Assembly (NCBI GenBank): GCA_012719125.1 | Contig: JAAYAY010000156.1 | Span: 1-37,118, forward strand | Length of the DNA: 37,118 nucleotides | Reading direction: 5' to 3' | Origin: Planctomycetaceae bacterium | Lineage (GTDB): Bacteria; Planctomycetota; Planctomycetia; Pirellulales; Thermoguttaceae | In this document: piece by piece, positions 25,854 to 34,546 of the stretch | Layout of the letters: each line of letters opens with the position of its first letter | Numbering within the stretch: position 1 is the stretch's first letter | Notes under the pieces: generated by a model | What the model saw: the letters and a program-made list of their open reading frames with translations, nothing else | Told to the model about the DNA's origin: nothing | Databases searched by the model: none | Translations under genes and position numbers: made by a program

Positions 25854-28247
25854 ATGAGGCAACGTATGTTCTTTCGCCGCTATGGCCTGCCGATTTGCAT
25901 CCTGGCTCTTCTGTGCACGCCGCTGGTGTCGCTCGGCGCCAAGGCCGCACTGGACTCGATGACCAACGACGTAAGCGATTGGCTGCCGGAAGACTTTCCC
26001 CAGACGGAGACCATCCGCTGGTTCGGGGAGCGCTTCAGCGGCGACGCCATGATGGTGGTGAGTTGGCCCGGTTGCACGCTGAACGACGAGCGTCTGGACC
26101 GCATGCGGGACGGTCTGCTCGAGGCCCGCGGTTCCATCGACGGCGGGCCGAGTGAACCCCTGTTTCAGTTGGTTTTCACCGGGCGGGATACGCTTGCGGA
26201 GTTGACGGCGTCCCCGGTTCGCCTGCCGCGCAGTCAGGCGATTGCCAGGATGCGAGGCTGGCTGGTCGGCCCCGAAGAGACTGGCAATCCGACCACCTGC
26301 GCCGTCGCATTCCTTTCCAACACAGGCTGGGTGAACCGGAAAACGGCGGTGCAAAGCGCGTACGATGTCGGTAAGTCGATCGGTTTGAACGCGGAGGACT
26401 TGCGTTTAGGCGGCCCGGCGGTCGACAGCGTGGCGATCGACGACGTCAGTAATCAATGGCTCATCCCTCTGATCGCCGTGGCAATCCTGGTCGCCGTCGC
26501 TGTAGCGTGGTGGAGTCTGCAAAGAGTAAGTCTGGTCGTGCCCGTCTTCTTCTACTCGATGTTCGCCTGGACCGTCTGCCTGTCGATCGTGCATGTCTGC
26601 GGAGTCAAGATGGACGCCGTCCTCATCACGATGCCCTCGCTGGTCTACGTCTTGGCCTTGTCCTCGGCCGTCCACATGACCGGCTATTACAGGAAGGCCG
26701 TCGCGGAAGTCGGCATCCTGGACGCACCGGCACAGGCTTTGCGCGTGGGTTGGGCGCCCTGCATGGCTGCTGCAGTGACGACCGCCTTCGGCGTAGGGTC
26801 GCTGATGATCAGCGAAGTCGTTCCCGTCCGGCGCTTTGGGATCTTCTCTGCGGTAGGGGTCGTGGTTGCCGTAGTCCTGCTGTACGTTCTCTGGCCGTCG
26901 TCGGTCCAATGCCTTCTTGTGAGGCGAGGGGCGACGCGTACACAAAAAGGCAAGAAGGCAGCCGGAACCGGCGGAAAACCGCCCCGGAACGAACACGACT
27001 CCTTATGGTGGTTGCCCTTGTTCCGCATCGCCACGACTCGTTGGAGCATCCTGCTGCTCTTGCTGGTCCTGGCGGTGCCGCTTCTGGCCTACGGCGTCTC
27101 GAAAATCCGCATGTCCGTGAGTCTGCGAGACCTGTTCTCAAAACGGTCTCAGGTCATCCGAAACTACAGTTGGCTGGAAACGAATATCGGACCCTTGATC
27201 CCCGTTGACGTCATCCTTCGCTTTCCCAATCCCGACCCGGAGGATCCCTACGCGCTCTTGGATCGCGTCCGCCTGGTGGAACACGCTCGGAAACGCATCG
27301 ACCAGATACCCGCCGTCGGTGCCACTTTGGCCACCAGCACTTTCCTTCCGCCTATCCCCGCCGGCGATACGCTGCGGCAGACCGTCCGGTCAAGCGTCAT
27401 GGCGTTGCGGATCGAGCGGAGCCGGCAGCGCCTGTTGGACATCAAATACCTCTACGACGAGTATGACGAGTCGGGCACGCACCTCGAGGAGGAACTGTGG
27501 AGGATCAGCGGACGCGTCATGGCGCTGGGCGATTTGGAGTATGCTTCCTTTCTTCATGAACTCCAGCAAGTCGTGAACGAGACCCTCCAGCAGGACGAGA
27601 CCGCCCGGCAACTGGGAGTGACGGCCGAGGTCACCGGCGGCGTATTCCTGGTGGCCATGGCCCAGGATCAATTGCTGCTTGATCTGAAGAACAGCTTCTT
27701 GATGGCCTTCCTTCTGATCGCCTTGGCCATGATCGTTCTGACTCGGAGCATTACCGCCGGATTGATCTCGATGATCCCCAACGTGTTTCCCGCGCTTCTG
27801 GCCTTCGGTGTGATGGGCTGGTTGAACGTGCCCGTCGATATCGGCGTGATGATGACCGCCAGTGTGGCCCTGGGCATCGCCGTCGACGATACGTCGCACT
27901 TTCTCGCCTGGTTTCGCCGTGGACTCGCCCAGGGACTACCCAGAATTGAAGCAATCCGCTACGCCTATGAGTGCTGTGCCACCGCGATGATGGAAACCTC
28001 CGTCATCTGCGGACTCGGAATTCTGCCGTTCGTGCTGAGCCCCTTCATGCCCGTGGCGCGATTTGCCTTGCTCATGGCCCTGCTGCTGTTCATCGCCATG
28101 GAGGCGAATCTGCTGCTCCTGGCAGCGGCACTGGCTTCTCCTCTTGGTCGATTCCAGAAGTCGGCAGTGCCTGGAGAGACGGTTTCCCAAGTTCGAGCCG
28201 CCTGCCCAGGTGCAACGCCCCGTTCGCCCGGGAAAGCCGCCGGATAG
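25854..28247 (+). CDS. RND superfamily MMPL/Patched-like transporter
   Basis: A 797-residue membrane protein with the twin-repeat RND layout: TM1 (about 10-30), a periplasmic loop, five clustered helices (about 205-350), a short cytoplasmic linker rich in Lys and Arg (ARTQKGKKAAG-like, about residues 360-380), TM7, a second loop and a final helix bundle. The second bundle has GIAVDDTSHFLAWFRRG, the acidic pair seen in MMPL, HpnN and Patched relatives. These proteins usually move lipids, sterol-like molecules or lipid conjugates, not drugs. The start is uncertain: open frame exists 35 codons upstream, and ATG at 25866 is also possible. It lies beside acyltransferase, reductase and glycosyltransferase genes, which supports a lipid cargo. 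Confidence 0.8.
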   Translation: MRQRMFFRRYGLPICILALLCTPLVSLGAKAALDSMTNDVSDWLPEDFPQTETIRWFGERFSGDAMMVVSWPGCTLNDERLDRMRDGLLEARGSIDGGPSEPLFQLVFTGRDTLAELTASPVRLPRSQAIARMRGWLVGPEETGNPTTCAVAFLSNTGWVNRKTAVQSAYDVGKSIGLNAEDLRLGGPAVDSVAIDDVSNQWLIPLIAVAILVAVAVAWWSLQRVSLVVPVFFYSMFAWTVCLSIVHVCGVKMDAVLITMPSLVYVLALSSAVHMTGYYRKAVAEVGILDAPAQALRVGWAPCMAAAVTTAFGVGSLMISEVVPVRRFGIFSAVGVVVAVVLLYVLWPSSVQCLLVRRGATRTQKGKKAAGTGGKPPRNEHDSLWWLPLFRIATTRWSILLLLLVLAVPLLAYGVSKIRMSVSLRDLFSKRSQVIRNYSWLETNIGPLIPVDVILRFPNPDPEDPYALLDRVRLVEHARKRIDQIPAVGATLATSTFLPPIPAGDTLRQTVRSSVMALRIERSRQRLLDIKYLYDEYDESGTHLEEELWRISGRVMALGDLEYASFLHELQQVVNETLQQDETARQLGVTAEVTGGVFLVAMAQDQLLLDLKNSFLMAFLLIALAMIVLTRSITAGLISMIPNVFPALLAFGVMGWLNVPVDIGVMMTASVALGIAVDDTSHFLAWFRRGLAQGLPRIEAIRYAYECCATAMMETSVICGLGILPFVLSPFMPVARFALLMALLLFIAMEANLLLLAAALASPLGRFQKSAVPGETVSQVRAACPGATPRSPGKAAG

Positions 28248-28317
28248 TTCGGTTTCGGATACCTGTCGGCATCGAGGCCGCGCAGATCGCCAGGCTCATG
28301 TTGACGACCTTTTCCGC

Positions 28318-29676
28318 TCACGATCGGCAAGGACGCCGTTCGCCGTCTTCAACCGTCCGGCGGATTTGCCCAAGGTACGTGTCCAGCAACTCCTGGGCCA
28401 TGCCGTGCTCGATCACTCGCGGATCGAAATGCATCAAGACCCGAAGACGACCGGCGTACGTGTAGACACAGAACGCCGCGTGTACGTGCGGGCGCAGCGG
28501 GATCACATAATCGACCGATTCCAACACCACGTTCCCGGCAAGTACGCGATTCTCCCGGCGCGGCAGTGGCGTCTGCGAGAAGACGTTTCCCAGGTTGGAC
28601 ATCCAACTGGTCAGGGGGCATCGGTCGGCTTGTGTCCCCCTCGCGATCCCGCCGGGCAGCCAGCGAGACACCCCCAGCGACAAAATGAAGGTGTACTGGA
28701 GCCGCAACCGTTTGATCAGTTCCATTTGTTCGTGAATTCCGTCCAGCAGGCGGTCGGTATCGGAGAAGTCCTTGCCTTGCCGGTCCAGAAAAACCGAACT
28801 CACGGAGTTGGCCATCGGCATCTGTGCGTCGGCTGCGGTGCGCAGGTTGATGGGAATCGAAAACCGCAGCCAGTCCCGATCGCTGCCCAGATGCCATTTC
28901 TTTCGCCAGGCTCCCACCGCCAGAAACAAGTCTCGCACCAACAGATCGTTCACGGTCACTTCCCGCGATTTCGCAGTGGCAAGGATCCGGCCGGTTTCGG
29001 CCGAGTCAATCTGGCCGACAAGCGGCGTCGGGAACAGCGGCGGCGGCAACGCTTCGTCGATCTCGCCCACCGGGGGCACCAAAGGGGCGGGCCGGCGCAG
29101 GAGAAATTCGCGGGCTCCCAGCAATCCGACCGCCTGCTGATGGGCTGTTCTCACAAGCCTCCACGTCGTCAGACCCGGCGTTCCACGCCTGCGAAGATGC
29201 CGAACATTCAATTCCGGCAACGGCACTTGCTCGTCGCCTCCCAACTCCCGCGCGTAACCGATCAACAAATCCTCCAGCACTTGGGTCATGCCCAGAGCAT
29301 CCGCGCAGGCATGGTGGACCTGGGCGACGACGTCGTCCCCGTCGTCGCGATGGACCACCCAGAACCGCGTGGCGGGTTGCCGGGTCAGGTCCATGTAGCC
29401 GGCCGGTGGAAAGCCGTGCGGATTGGTCTCGGAGCCCCATTGGACCGCCGGGCGCCAATCCGGATGCTCGATCCATTTCGGACGGCTGCGGCCTGTTCGC
29501 CGGACCGTGGCCCGCAGCAGCGGATGCCGCCGCACTGCCTCGGCCACCGCCGCTTCGAATGCCGCGCGATCGAGAAACCCGGAAAAGCTAAGCCGGAACA
29601 CTCCGGTCATCGGATAGGCCGGGCGGTCGTCGCACAACATGTATTCTTCCAGGCAAGTGAGGGCCAGTGGGAACAT
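28318..29676 (-). CDS. WS/DGAT- or condensation-type acyltransferase
   Basis: A 452-residue protein of the CoA-dependent acyltransferase (chloramphenicol acetyltransferase-like) superfamily, which includes wax ester synthase/diacylglycerol acyltransferases, PapA proteins and NRPS condensation domains. The motif VHHACADALG gives the HHxxxD core; the usual Gly after Asp is Ala here. The second-half segment FSIPINLRTAADAQMPMANSVSSVFLD matches the NLR and N-x-x-S motifs of the family. It has no signal peptide. It would join an acyl-CoA to an alcohol, sugar or amine. The ATG at 29676 has no clear ribosome site, and an 11-C tract (coding strand) ends 16 bases before it. It is convergent with the MMPL gene and divergent from the epimerase gene. 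Confidence 0.75.
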   Translation of the reverse strand: MFPLALTCLEEYMLCDDRPAYPMTGVFRLSFSGFLDRAAFEAAVAEAVRRHPLLRATVRRTGRSRPKWIEHPDWRPAVQWGSETNPHGFPPAGYMDLTRQPATRFWVVHRDDGDDVVAQVHHACADALGMTQVLEDLLIGYARELGGDEQVPLPELNVRHLRRRGTPGLTTWRLVRTAHQQAVGLLGAREFLLRRPAPLVPPVGEIDEALPPPLFPTPLVGQIDSAETGRILATAKSREVTVNDLLVRDLFLAVGAWRKKWHLGSDRDWLRFSIPINLRTAADAQMPMANSVSSVFLDRQGKDFSDTDRLLDGIHEQMELIKRLRLQYTFILSLGVSRWLPGGIARGTQADRCPLTSWMSNLGNVFSQTPLPRRENRVLAGNVVLESVDYVIPLRPHVHAAFCVYTYAGRLRVLMHFDPRVIEHGMAQELLDTYLGQIRRTVEDGERRPCRS

Positions 29677-29692
29677 CGCGGTTCGGATTGCA

Positions 29693-29703
29693 GGGGGGGG
29701 GGG
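29693..29703. repeat. G11 homopolymer tract (C11 on the acyltransferase strand)
   Basis: Eleven consecutive G on the plus strand, 17 bases upstream of the acyltransferase start. A run of A6 (29709-29714) is close by. Such tracts slip during replication in many bacteria, so this is a candidate phase-variation site in the leader or promoter. It is also a place where assemblers miscount. Confidence 0.85.
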
Positions 29704-29801
29704 TATCGAAAAAACGCGGGGCGACGAGCGCGCGGGAGTCGGAGGACGCCCCAGGCAACTTGCGGCCCCTGCCGGGCGGTGCCACGCCCGCCAGTGTCAA
29801 G

Positions 29802-29807
29802 TATACT
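29802..29807 (+). promoter_or_regulatory. TATACT -10-like box upstream of the epimerase gene
   Basis: TATACT lies 95 bases before the ATG at 29902, in otherwise GC-rich sequence. No matching -35 is seen at 16-18 bases, so only the -10 is proposed. The same hexamer occurs 97 bases before NifU (34445-34450). Confidence 0.3.
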
Positions 29808-29901
29808 CGAAGTTGGCTTGGACGAGGTACCGGCCCCGCGCAAACATCTCGTCTTGAACCAAGCAGGAACCGACAACCGATCAAGCAGGGCATTTGCGTC
29901 T

Positions 29902-30885
29902 ATGAAGAGACTTGCGATCACTGGCAGTTCCGGGTATCTGGGATCCCGGTTGGTGGAGTACTTCCGTCAACACCATGAGGGAACGAAGATCCTGGGACTG
30001 GACGTGCGCCCGCCCGAACGGACAGGCCCCGATGTATTCGTGCAGATGGACGTCCGCAACCCGCAACTGGGCGAGGCAATCCGCGACTTCCGGCCGGACA
30101 CGGTCATTCACGCGGCCTTTGCCTTCGCGCCGATGCGGGATGAGCGCCAGATGCGGGAGATCAACGTCGAAGGTTCCCGCAATCTGCTGCGAATCGTTGC
30201 AGAGCAACGCCCCGAGCGTCTTCTGGTGGTTTCCAGCGCCACCGCATACGGCGCCTGGCCCGACAATCCGGTGCCGATGGACGAGACCTGGCCGCTGAGA
30301 GCCCGCAAGGAGTTTCGGTATGCGGCCGACAAGACCGAGCTCGAAGCGTTGGTCGCTGCGTTCGCCGGCGAACATCAGGACATCGCCACGAGCTGGGTGC
30401 GACCGTGCATGATCGGCGGTCCGCACATGGAAAACTACCTCAAGCGTTTCATCTTCGGCCTGCCTTTCTTGGTGCTGATCGACGGTTACAATGCACCCCT
30501 GCAGTTCGTCCACGAAGAGGATGTGGCAGCCGCGATCGACGCGATTCTGACTGAGAACGCGCAGGGAGCCTTCAACGTGGCGCCGCCGGATTGGATCACG
30601 ATTTCCGATCTGGCGCGTGAAACCGGCCGGCGGGTCCTGAAATGCCCGTTCTGGCTCGTCTACGGAGTCCACTGGTTGGCTTGGACGATTCACTTTCTGA
30701 ACCACGAATCGCCGGCAAGCTTCCTCTATTTCGTGCGTTATCCCTGGGTAATAGATTCCACGCGACTCCAGAGGGAACTCGGTTATCAATTCCGCTTCTC
30801 CAGCTTGGACACGGTGCGGCGTACGGTCGGCAGTGAGGGGCTTGTGCAGGGGCAACAGCCGCCCGCCCGATCGGCCGATCGCTAG
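29902..30885 (+). CDS. NAD(P)-dependent epimerase/dehydratase (extended SDR)
   Basis: A 327-residue extended short-chain dehydrogenase. The Rossmann motif GSSGYLG is residues 8-14, the VVSSATAYG strand precedes the active site, and YAADK supplies the YxxxK pair. VHEEDVAAAI matches the usual C-terminal substrate-domain segment. The tail has a hydrophobic patch (WLVYGVHWLAWTIHFLNH) suggesting membrane contact, as in sterol or lipid-modifying SDRs (3-beta-hydroxysteroid dehydrogenase-like). A sugar-nucleotide substrate is also possible. The start was set at MKRLAITGSS because the long open frame upstream runs through the antisense strand of the acyltransferase gene. A hairpin spans the stop codon (30865-30914). 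Confidence 0.85.
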   Translation: MKRLAITGSSGYLGSRLVEYFRQHHEGTKILGLDVRPPERTGPDVFVQMDVRNPQLGEAIRDFRPDTVIHAAFAFAPMRDERQMREINVEGSRNLLRIVAEQRPERLLVVSSATAYGAWPDNPVPMDETWPLRARKEFRYAADKTELEALVAAFAGEHQDIATSWVRPCMIGGPHMENYLKRFIFGLPFLVLIDGYNAPLQFVHEEDVAAAIDAILTENAQGAFNVAPPDWITISDLARETGRRVLKCPFWLVYGVHWLAWTIHFLNHESPASFLYFVRYPWVIDSTRLQRELGYQFRFSSLDTVRRTVGSEGLVQGQQPPARSADR

Positions 30886-30914
30886 CGGCGACTCCCCCTG
30901 CCGGCCGATCGGGC
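30865..30914. terminator. Inverted repeat spanning the epimerase stop; possible terminator
   Basis: GCCCGATCGGCCG (30865-30877) pairs perfectly with CGGCCGATCGGGC (30902-30914) around a 24-base loop that includes the stop codon TAG. A second hairpin, CCGGTTCG (30928-30935) with CGAACCGG (30941-30948), follows at once. Neither has a U-tract, so intrinsic termination is only a possibility. Confidence 0.4.
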
Positions 30915-31226
30915 AACTCGACCTGAGCCGGTTCGGGCCTCGAACCGGTCTCGGGATACGAGGCAGAAACCGAGGGGTTCGAGTCGAGAATGCCGATTGT
31001 AGGGCCTGACCACCGGGTCGGAAGTCCTGGACCCCTGAGGGCTGAGTCTCGCCGTAAATGCTGATCTGCCAATCCTCAAGCGAGGTGAATGGGCCGTCTT
31101 CTGCCCCAATTGCACACCAACGGAGTATTGCTTTGACGCCGTCGCTGCTGTAAAGTAGGAATTTCCGTCCAAGGAGATCCACGTCACTGGATGACCTCCG
31201 CTTGTTGCCGCTTTAGGATGATGAGT
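30886..31226. other. Intergenic region without a convincing gene
   Basis: 341 bases between the epimerase and the reductase-like genes. They hold the right arm of the first hairpin, a second one (30928-30948), and AAGGAG at 31171-31176. A minus-strand frame starting at 31182 (GTG, MDLLGRKFLLYSSDG..) has coding-like wording for about 50 residues but runs antisense into the epimerase gene. It might be a degraded gene end; I do not call it. Confidence 0.5.
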
Positions 31227-32822
31227 ATGCCAGTGTCGCGTTACACGTTGCTGACGGGGGCTACCGGTCTGGTCGGCCGGTATCTTGTTCGCGATCTCCT
31301 CCTTCGCGGTCAACGGCTTGCCATCGTGGTGCGATCGAGCCGGAAAGAGACCGCGCGGGAGAGAATCGAAGCGATCCAGCAGATGTGGGAATCCCAGTTG
31401 GGCCGGGTCATGCCTCGCCCCGTCTGCCTCGAAGGTGACGTCAGCCGGCCGGGCTTCGGCATGCAGGCGTCCGACCGCGAATTCGTCGCACAGAACTGCG
31501 ACCGTCTCATCCACAATGCGGCCGTACTGACTTTCCACGGAAAGGACCGGACCGACGAACCTTGGCGGACGAACCTGGACGGCACCCGGAATACCCTCGA
31601 TGCGTGCCGCGAACTGGGAATCCGCGACCTGCACTACGTTTCCACCGCCTACGTGTGCGGAAAGCGCGAAGGGATCATTCGGGAAGACGAACTCGACTGC
31701 GGACAGCGTTTTCGCAACGATTACGAACACAGCAAGTTTCTGGCGGAACAGATGGTCCGCCAGGCCGATTTCCTGGATCAACTCACCGTCTATCGCCCAA
31801 CCGTGATCGCCGGCGACTCGAAATCCGGATACACCAATACCTATCACGGATTGTACATGTACCTCCGGCTGATGAGCGCGCTGGTGTGGAACCAGGCACC
31901 CGAGCCGGACGGTCGCAGGTTCACGCCGGTTCATCTGAACATGACGGGAAATGAGAAGCGGAACATCGTCCCCGTCGATTGGATTTCCGCCGTCTTCTGC
32001 CGGTTGTTGGAAACGCCGGAGGCCCACGGTGGAACTTATCACTTCGCGCCGAAGGAACCGCTCACTCCCCGCGAGATCATCGAAGCCGGCTACAAGTACT
32101 TCAATTCCTACGGCGTCGAGTTCCTGGGGGCAAAGGCAAACGAGTTGGGCAGTGCCGGCGACATCGACAACTTGTATCGCGAGAACAGAGGCGTCTACGA
32201 ACCCTACGAATCGACCGATCCCACCTTCGACACTGCGAACACCGACAGGTTCACCGCGGACCTTCCCTGTCCGAAGATCGACGAAGCCATGTTGCACCGC
32301 TTCTGGAAATACGGCGAACAGGATCGGTGGGGCAAACGCCGGTACCCCAAGGCCCCGGTGCCGTTCTGGGCGGAGCAGCAGTTGGAGAACGCATCGCAAC
32401 GGTCATACTCCTCGAATGCGTCCGGTCAAACAGGACGGCTGAACGGCCCGCTGACCGTCGGCTTGGACATCCTGGGACCGGGGGGCGGACAGTGGCGTCT
32501 ACTCCTTCGGGGGGACCGCCTGGAGGACATGGAACCGGGGTTGCCTTCCGAATCCGCGGCGGTCTTGAGCATCTCGACCGATCTCTGGCAACGCCTGCCC
32601 CGTCTGCCCCGAGGGGCGGCAATTCATCGGCTCAGCGAGCACCTCGAGATCATGAACGGGGCTGCCCTTGAAATCCTGGCCGCATGGTTGTACGGGGCTC
32701 TGTTTCCAAAATCACCCGCCATTCATCCGGATCTGCCTCGCGAAACGCCTGGACGCAACAAGGAGGGCCAACTTGCCGGCTCACTTGAAGGCAATCGGGC
32801 GGGTCTGAAAAGCCTCGCGTGA
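31227..32822 (+). CDS. Thioester reductase/fatty-acyl reductase-like SDR with a C-terminal extension
   Basis: A 531-residue protein. The N-terminal 370 residues are a NAD_binding_4 (male-sterility/thioester reductase) domain: GATGLVG near residues 9-15, VVRSS (NADP-phosphate binding Arg), HNAAVLTF, YVSTAYVCG, and YEHSK giving the YxxxK pair. Such domains reduce acyl-CoA or acyl-carrier thioesters to aldehydes or alcohols. The last 110 residues (LLRGDRLEDMEPG..AIHRLSEHLEIMNG) look like an SCP2-type lipid-binding module, an uncertain match. Start choice: ATG at 31227 has TAGGATGA just upstream, while ATG at 31191 has AAGGAG but a 14-base gap; the real start may be either. The gene lies between the epimerase and GT21-like genes. 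Confidence 0.75.
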   Translation: MPVSRYTLLTGATGLVGRYLVRDLLLRGQRLAIVVRSSRKETARERIEAIQQMWESQLGRVMPRPVCLEGDVSRPGFGMQASDREFVAQNCDRLIHNAAVLTFHGKDRTDEPWRTNLDGTRNTLDACRELGIRDLHYVSTAYVCGKREGIIREDELDCGQRFRNDYEHSKFLAEQMVRQADFLDQLTVYRPTVIAGDSKSGYTNTYHGLYMYLRLMSALVWNQAPEPDGRRFTPVHLNMTGNEKRNIVPVDWISAVFCRLLETPEAHGGTYHFAPKEPLTPREIIEAGYKYFNSYGVEFLGAKANELGSAGDIDNLYRENRGVYEPYESTDPTFDTANTDRFTADLPCPKIDEAMLHRFWKYGEQDRWGKRRYPKAPVPFWAEQQLENASQRSYSSNASGQTGRLNGPLTVGLDILGPGGGQWRLLLRGDRLEDMEPGLPSESAAVLSISTDLWQRLPRLPRGAAIHRLSEHLEIMNGAALEILAAWLYGALFPKSPAIHPDLPRETPGRNKEGQLAGSLEGNRAGLKSLA

Positions 32823-32838
32823 TTCCTGGAAATACGGT

Positions 32839-34110
32839 TCAGATGGAAGTCTGGCCGTCGGCCGGCTGCTCCGCCGCCCGGAACGGCGCGTACTCAATCA
32901 TGCGCACCTTTCCGCGGCCGAGAATGCGATAGTCGATGCCTCGCCAATGCACGACTCGGGCAAAACAGCAGGCAATGACCGCAAGGGGATAGAGAAACTG
33001 GGTCAACGCAATCGCCGGCAGCAAGCGTACGGCCCGGCCGATCGTCAGCCCCGTGGCGTCCTCGTGTCGCGACCGGAGAACGTCGCACACCGACGACTCC
33101 AGCATCCCCAGCAGCCGAGCCTCGCCCGCCAGATAGGCCGCCACCCCGCCGAATAGCCATGCGGCAACACCGAATTCTCGCGCCGCCAACGCCCATCCTG
33201 CAACCGCCAGCGGCACCGCCAGCGACAGCAGCCCCATCAAGGAATGGGCCACCACCAGGGCCCAACGGGGGTGGTAAAGCCGGGCCCAGATCATCTGCCG
33301 CTTCATGAACCGGAAAGCGCCTCCAAGACCAATCTCTTCCCGATTCACGATCGTCAGCGACGGAACGAACCGCATCTCGAGTCCCGACCGGCGCATGGCG
33401 TCGTAGACCGGCACGTCCTCAACCATCGACGTCTCCCACATCCGGCGAAGCCCCGTGCGGTGCACGTCCGCCGGTCGCAAGGCCAGGGCGCCGCTCCAAG
33501 GAATCTTGAACAGCCACATCAGCACCACCGCCCCCGCATTCCACGCATACCGGACCAGAGAACCCCACCGTCCCTCAGCAGACATGTACCAGCGATTGCC
33601 CAGCAGGCTGCCTACCTCCGGATCGCGCATGGCCTTGGCCATTTCACGGTACCAGTTGGCGGGCACAACCATGTCCGCGGCGCAGAAACAGATCAGATCG
33701 CAGGTCTCTTCCGATTCGTCGAAGGCTTGAATCAGACTGCTGCAGATCAGGCTGCGCTCCGGCGGCTTCTCGCGCAGAACGCTCACGCACACCTTGTCCG
33801 TCCCCAGACTCTTCACCGTTTCCTCGACCACCTTCCACGCCGGGTCGTCCCCGTCGTCGATAACGATCCGCAGCCGAAGGTCGGGATACTCGTTCTCGAA
33901 GACCGAACGAATGGCTTGCGGAAGAAACGGATCCGCCCCCCGCAGCGGCATGAGCACGGTGATTCGAGGCCGTTCGCTCTCGGACAACTCCCCGGTATCG
34001 TCGCCCGACGCCGCCGAACGAACCGCCCGCACGTAAAGCCGCACCAGGACCCACTGGGTGGTCCAGGATATTGCCAAGTAGAAGAGAATCGCTATCGTCA
34101 GAACGTACAT
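32839..34110 (-). CDS. Membrane glycosyltransferase, GT2/GT21 (ceramide glucosyltransferase/HpnI-like)
   Basis: A 423-residue inverting glycosyltransferase with an N-terminal membrane helix (MYVLTIAILFYLAISW), a cytoplasmic GT-A domain and C-terminal helices. Motifs in order: VLMPLRGADPFLPQAIRS, IDDGDDPAW (nucleotide-sugar binding), CAADMVVPANW (metal-binding Asp region), and KRQMIWARLYHPRW, which is close to the (R/Q)xxRW site of processive and ceramide-type enzymes. Relatives glycosylate ceramide or hopanoid lipids. I start at the MYVLTIA codon because GGAGAGG lies 5-6 bases upstream; a longer frame to 34200 overlaps the small upstream ORF. It is convergent with the reductase-like gene, 16 bases away. 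Confidence 0.85.
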   Translation of the reverse strand: MYVLTIAILFYLAISWTTQWVLVRLYVRAVRSAASGDDTGELSESERPRITVLMPLRGADPFLPQAIRSVFENEYPDLRLRIVIDDGDDPAWKVVEETVKSLGTDKVCVSVLREKPPERSLICSSLIQAFDESEETCDLICFCAADMVVPANWYREMAKAMRDPEVGSLLGNRWYMSAEGRWGSLVRYAWNAGAVVLMWLFKIPWSGALALRPADVHRTGLRRMWETSMVEDVPVYDAMRRSGLEMRFVPSLTIVNREEIGLGGAFRFMKRQMIWARLYHPRWALVVAHSLMGLLSLAVPLAVAGWALAAREFGVAAWLFGGVAAYLAGEARLLGMLESSVCDVLRSRHEDATGLTIGRAVRLLPAIALTQFLYPLAVIACCFARVVHWRGIDYRILGRGKVRMIEYAPFRAAEQPADGQTSI

Positions 34111-34127
34111 CGAACCCTCTCCGAAAC

Positions 34128-34355
34128 TCAATGCTCTGCCGGCACTTCCGTTGCCTTCCCATCGAGTGTAATCGTCCGCCTCCCCTTCCCATAGATCCAA
34201 TGCTCATGTGCTTCGGGCCAGCCTCCGACAATAACCGCCCCGACGGGCTCCGGCAACCTCCGGCACAAATGTCCCAAAACAGGGCAAGCCCGCACCCCAA
34301 CCTTCTCGAAGGCATACGCCCGCCATGGGCGCAAGTCCCAAACCAAGACTTCCAT
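34128..34355 (-). CDS. Possible small protein upstream of the GT21-like gene
   Basis: A 75-residue ORF of unknown family. It opens MEVLVWDLRPWRAYAF and ends KATEVPAEH; Cys and Trp are frequent, and GAVIVGGWPEAHEHW is its most structured-looking stretch. It stops 17 bases before the glycosyltransferase ATG, so the two could be one transcript. Codons are natural for the strand, but no good Shine-Dalgarno precedes the ATG at 34355. It is the only coding-like content of the 436-base gap 34111-34546. Could be spurious. Confidence 0.4.
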   Translation of the reverse strand: MEVLVWDLRPWRAYAFEKVGVRACPVLGHLCRRLPEPVGAVIVGGWPEAHEHWIYGKGRRTITLDGKATEVPAEH

Positions 34356-34444
34356 ACGTTAAGCGGTGACGTTTGGGCTGGTTTTTCCGCCCAACGGGGC
34401 ACTTCTCGGCTCGCCAAAAGGGCAGATCCTGCCGGCCCGAGCTG

Positions 34445-34450
34445 TATACT
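34445..34450 (+). promoter_or_regulatory. TATACT -10-like box upstream of nifU
   Basis: TATACT lies 97 bases before the NifU start, with no clear -35. The surroundings are GC-rich, so the AT-rich hexamer stands out. No recognisable IscR or Fur operator was seen by eye. Confidence 0.3.
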
Positions 34451-34546
34451 TGTAAGTGCGGTTCTCAGACAGCCGGACCTTGCCGATCGGCACGACCCGT
34501 GCCATGCTGAAGGGGTGGCAATCCTGCTCGAGATCGAGGTTCGTTG

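Noticed and set aside
22985-25855. 956-aa open frame antisense to the RND pump gene
   Set aside because: It is the mirror of a clear HAE1 gene in GC-rich DNA; its residues are His/Gln/Arg-rich without any motif.
22553-28247. The MMPL-type protein as a second component of the drug pump
   Set aside because: It has its own possible promoter, a different RND subfamily, and lipid-related neighbours on its other side.
29770-29795. TGGCAC..GGCA on the minus strand as a sigma-54 promoter
   Set aside because: The GG-to-GC spacing is one base short and the TTGC core is missing.
30990-31182. Minus-strand frame MDLLGRKFLLYSSDG.. as a gene
   Set aside because: Only about 50 residues are coding-like before it enters the antisense of the epimerase gene; no ribosome site or family.
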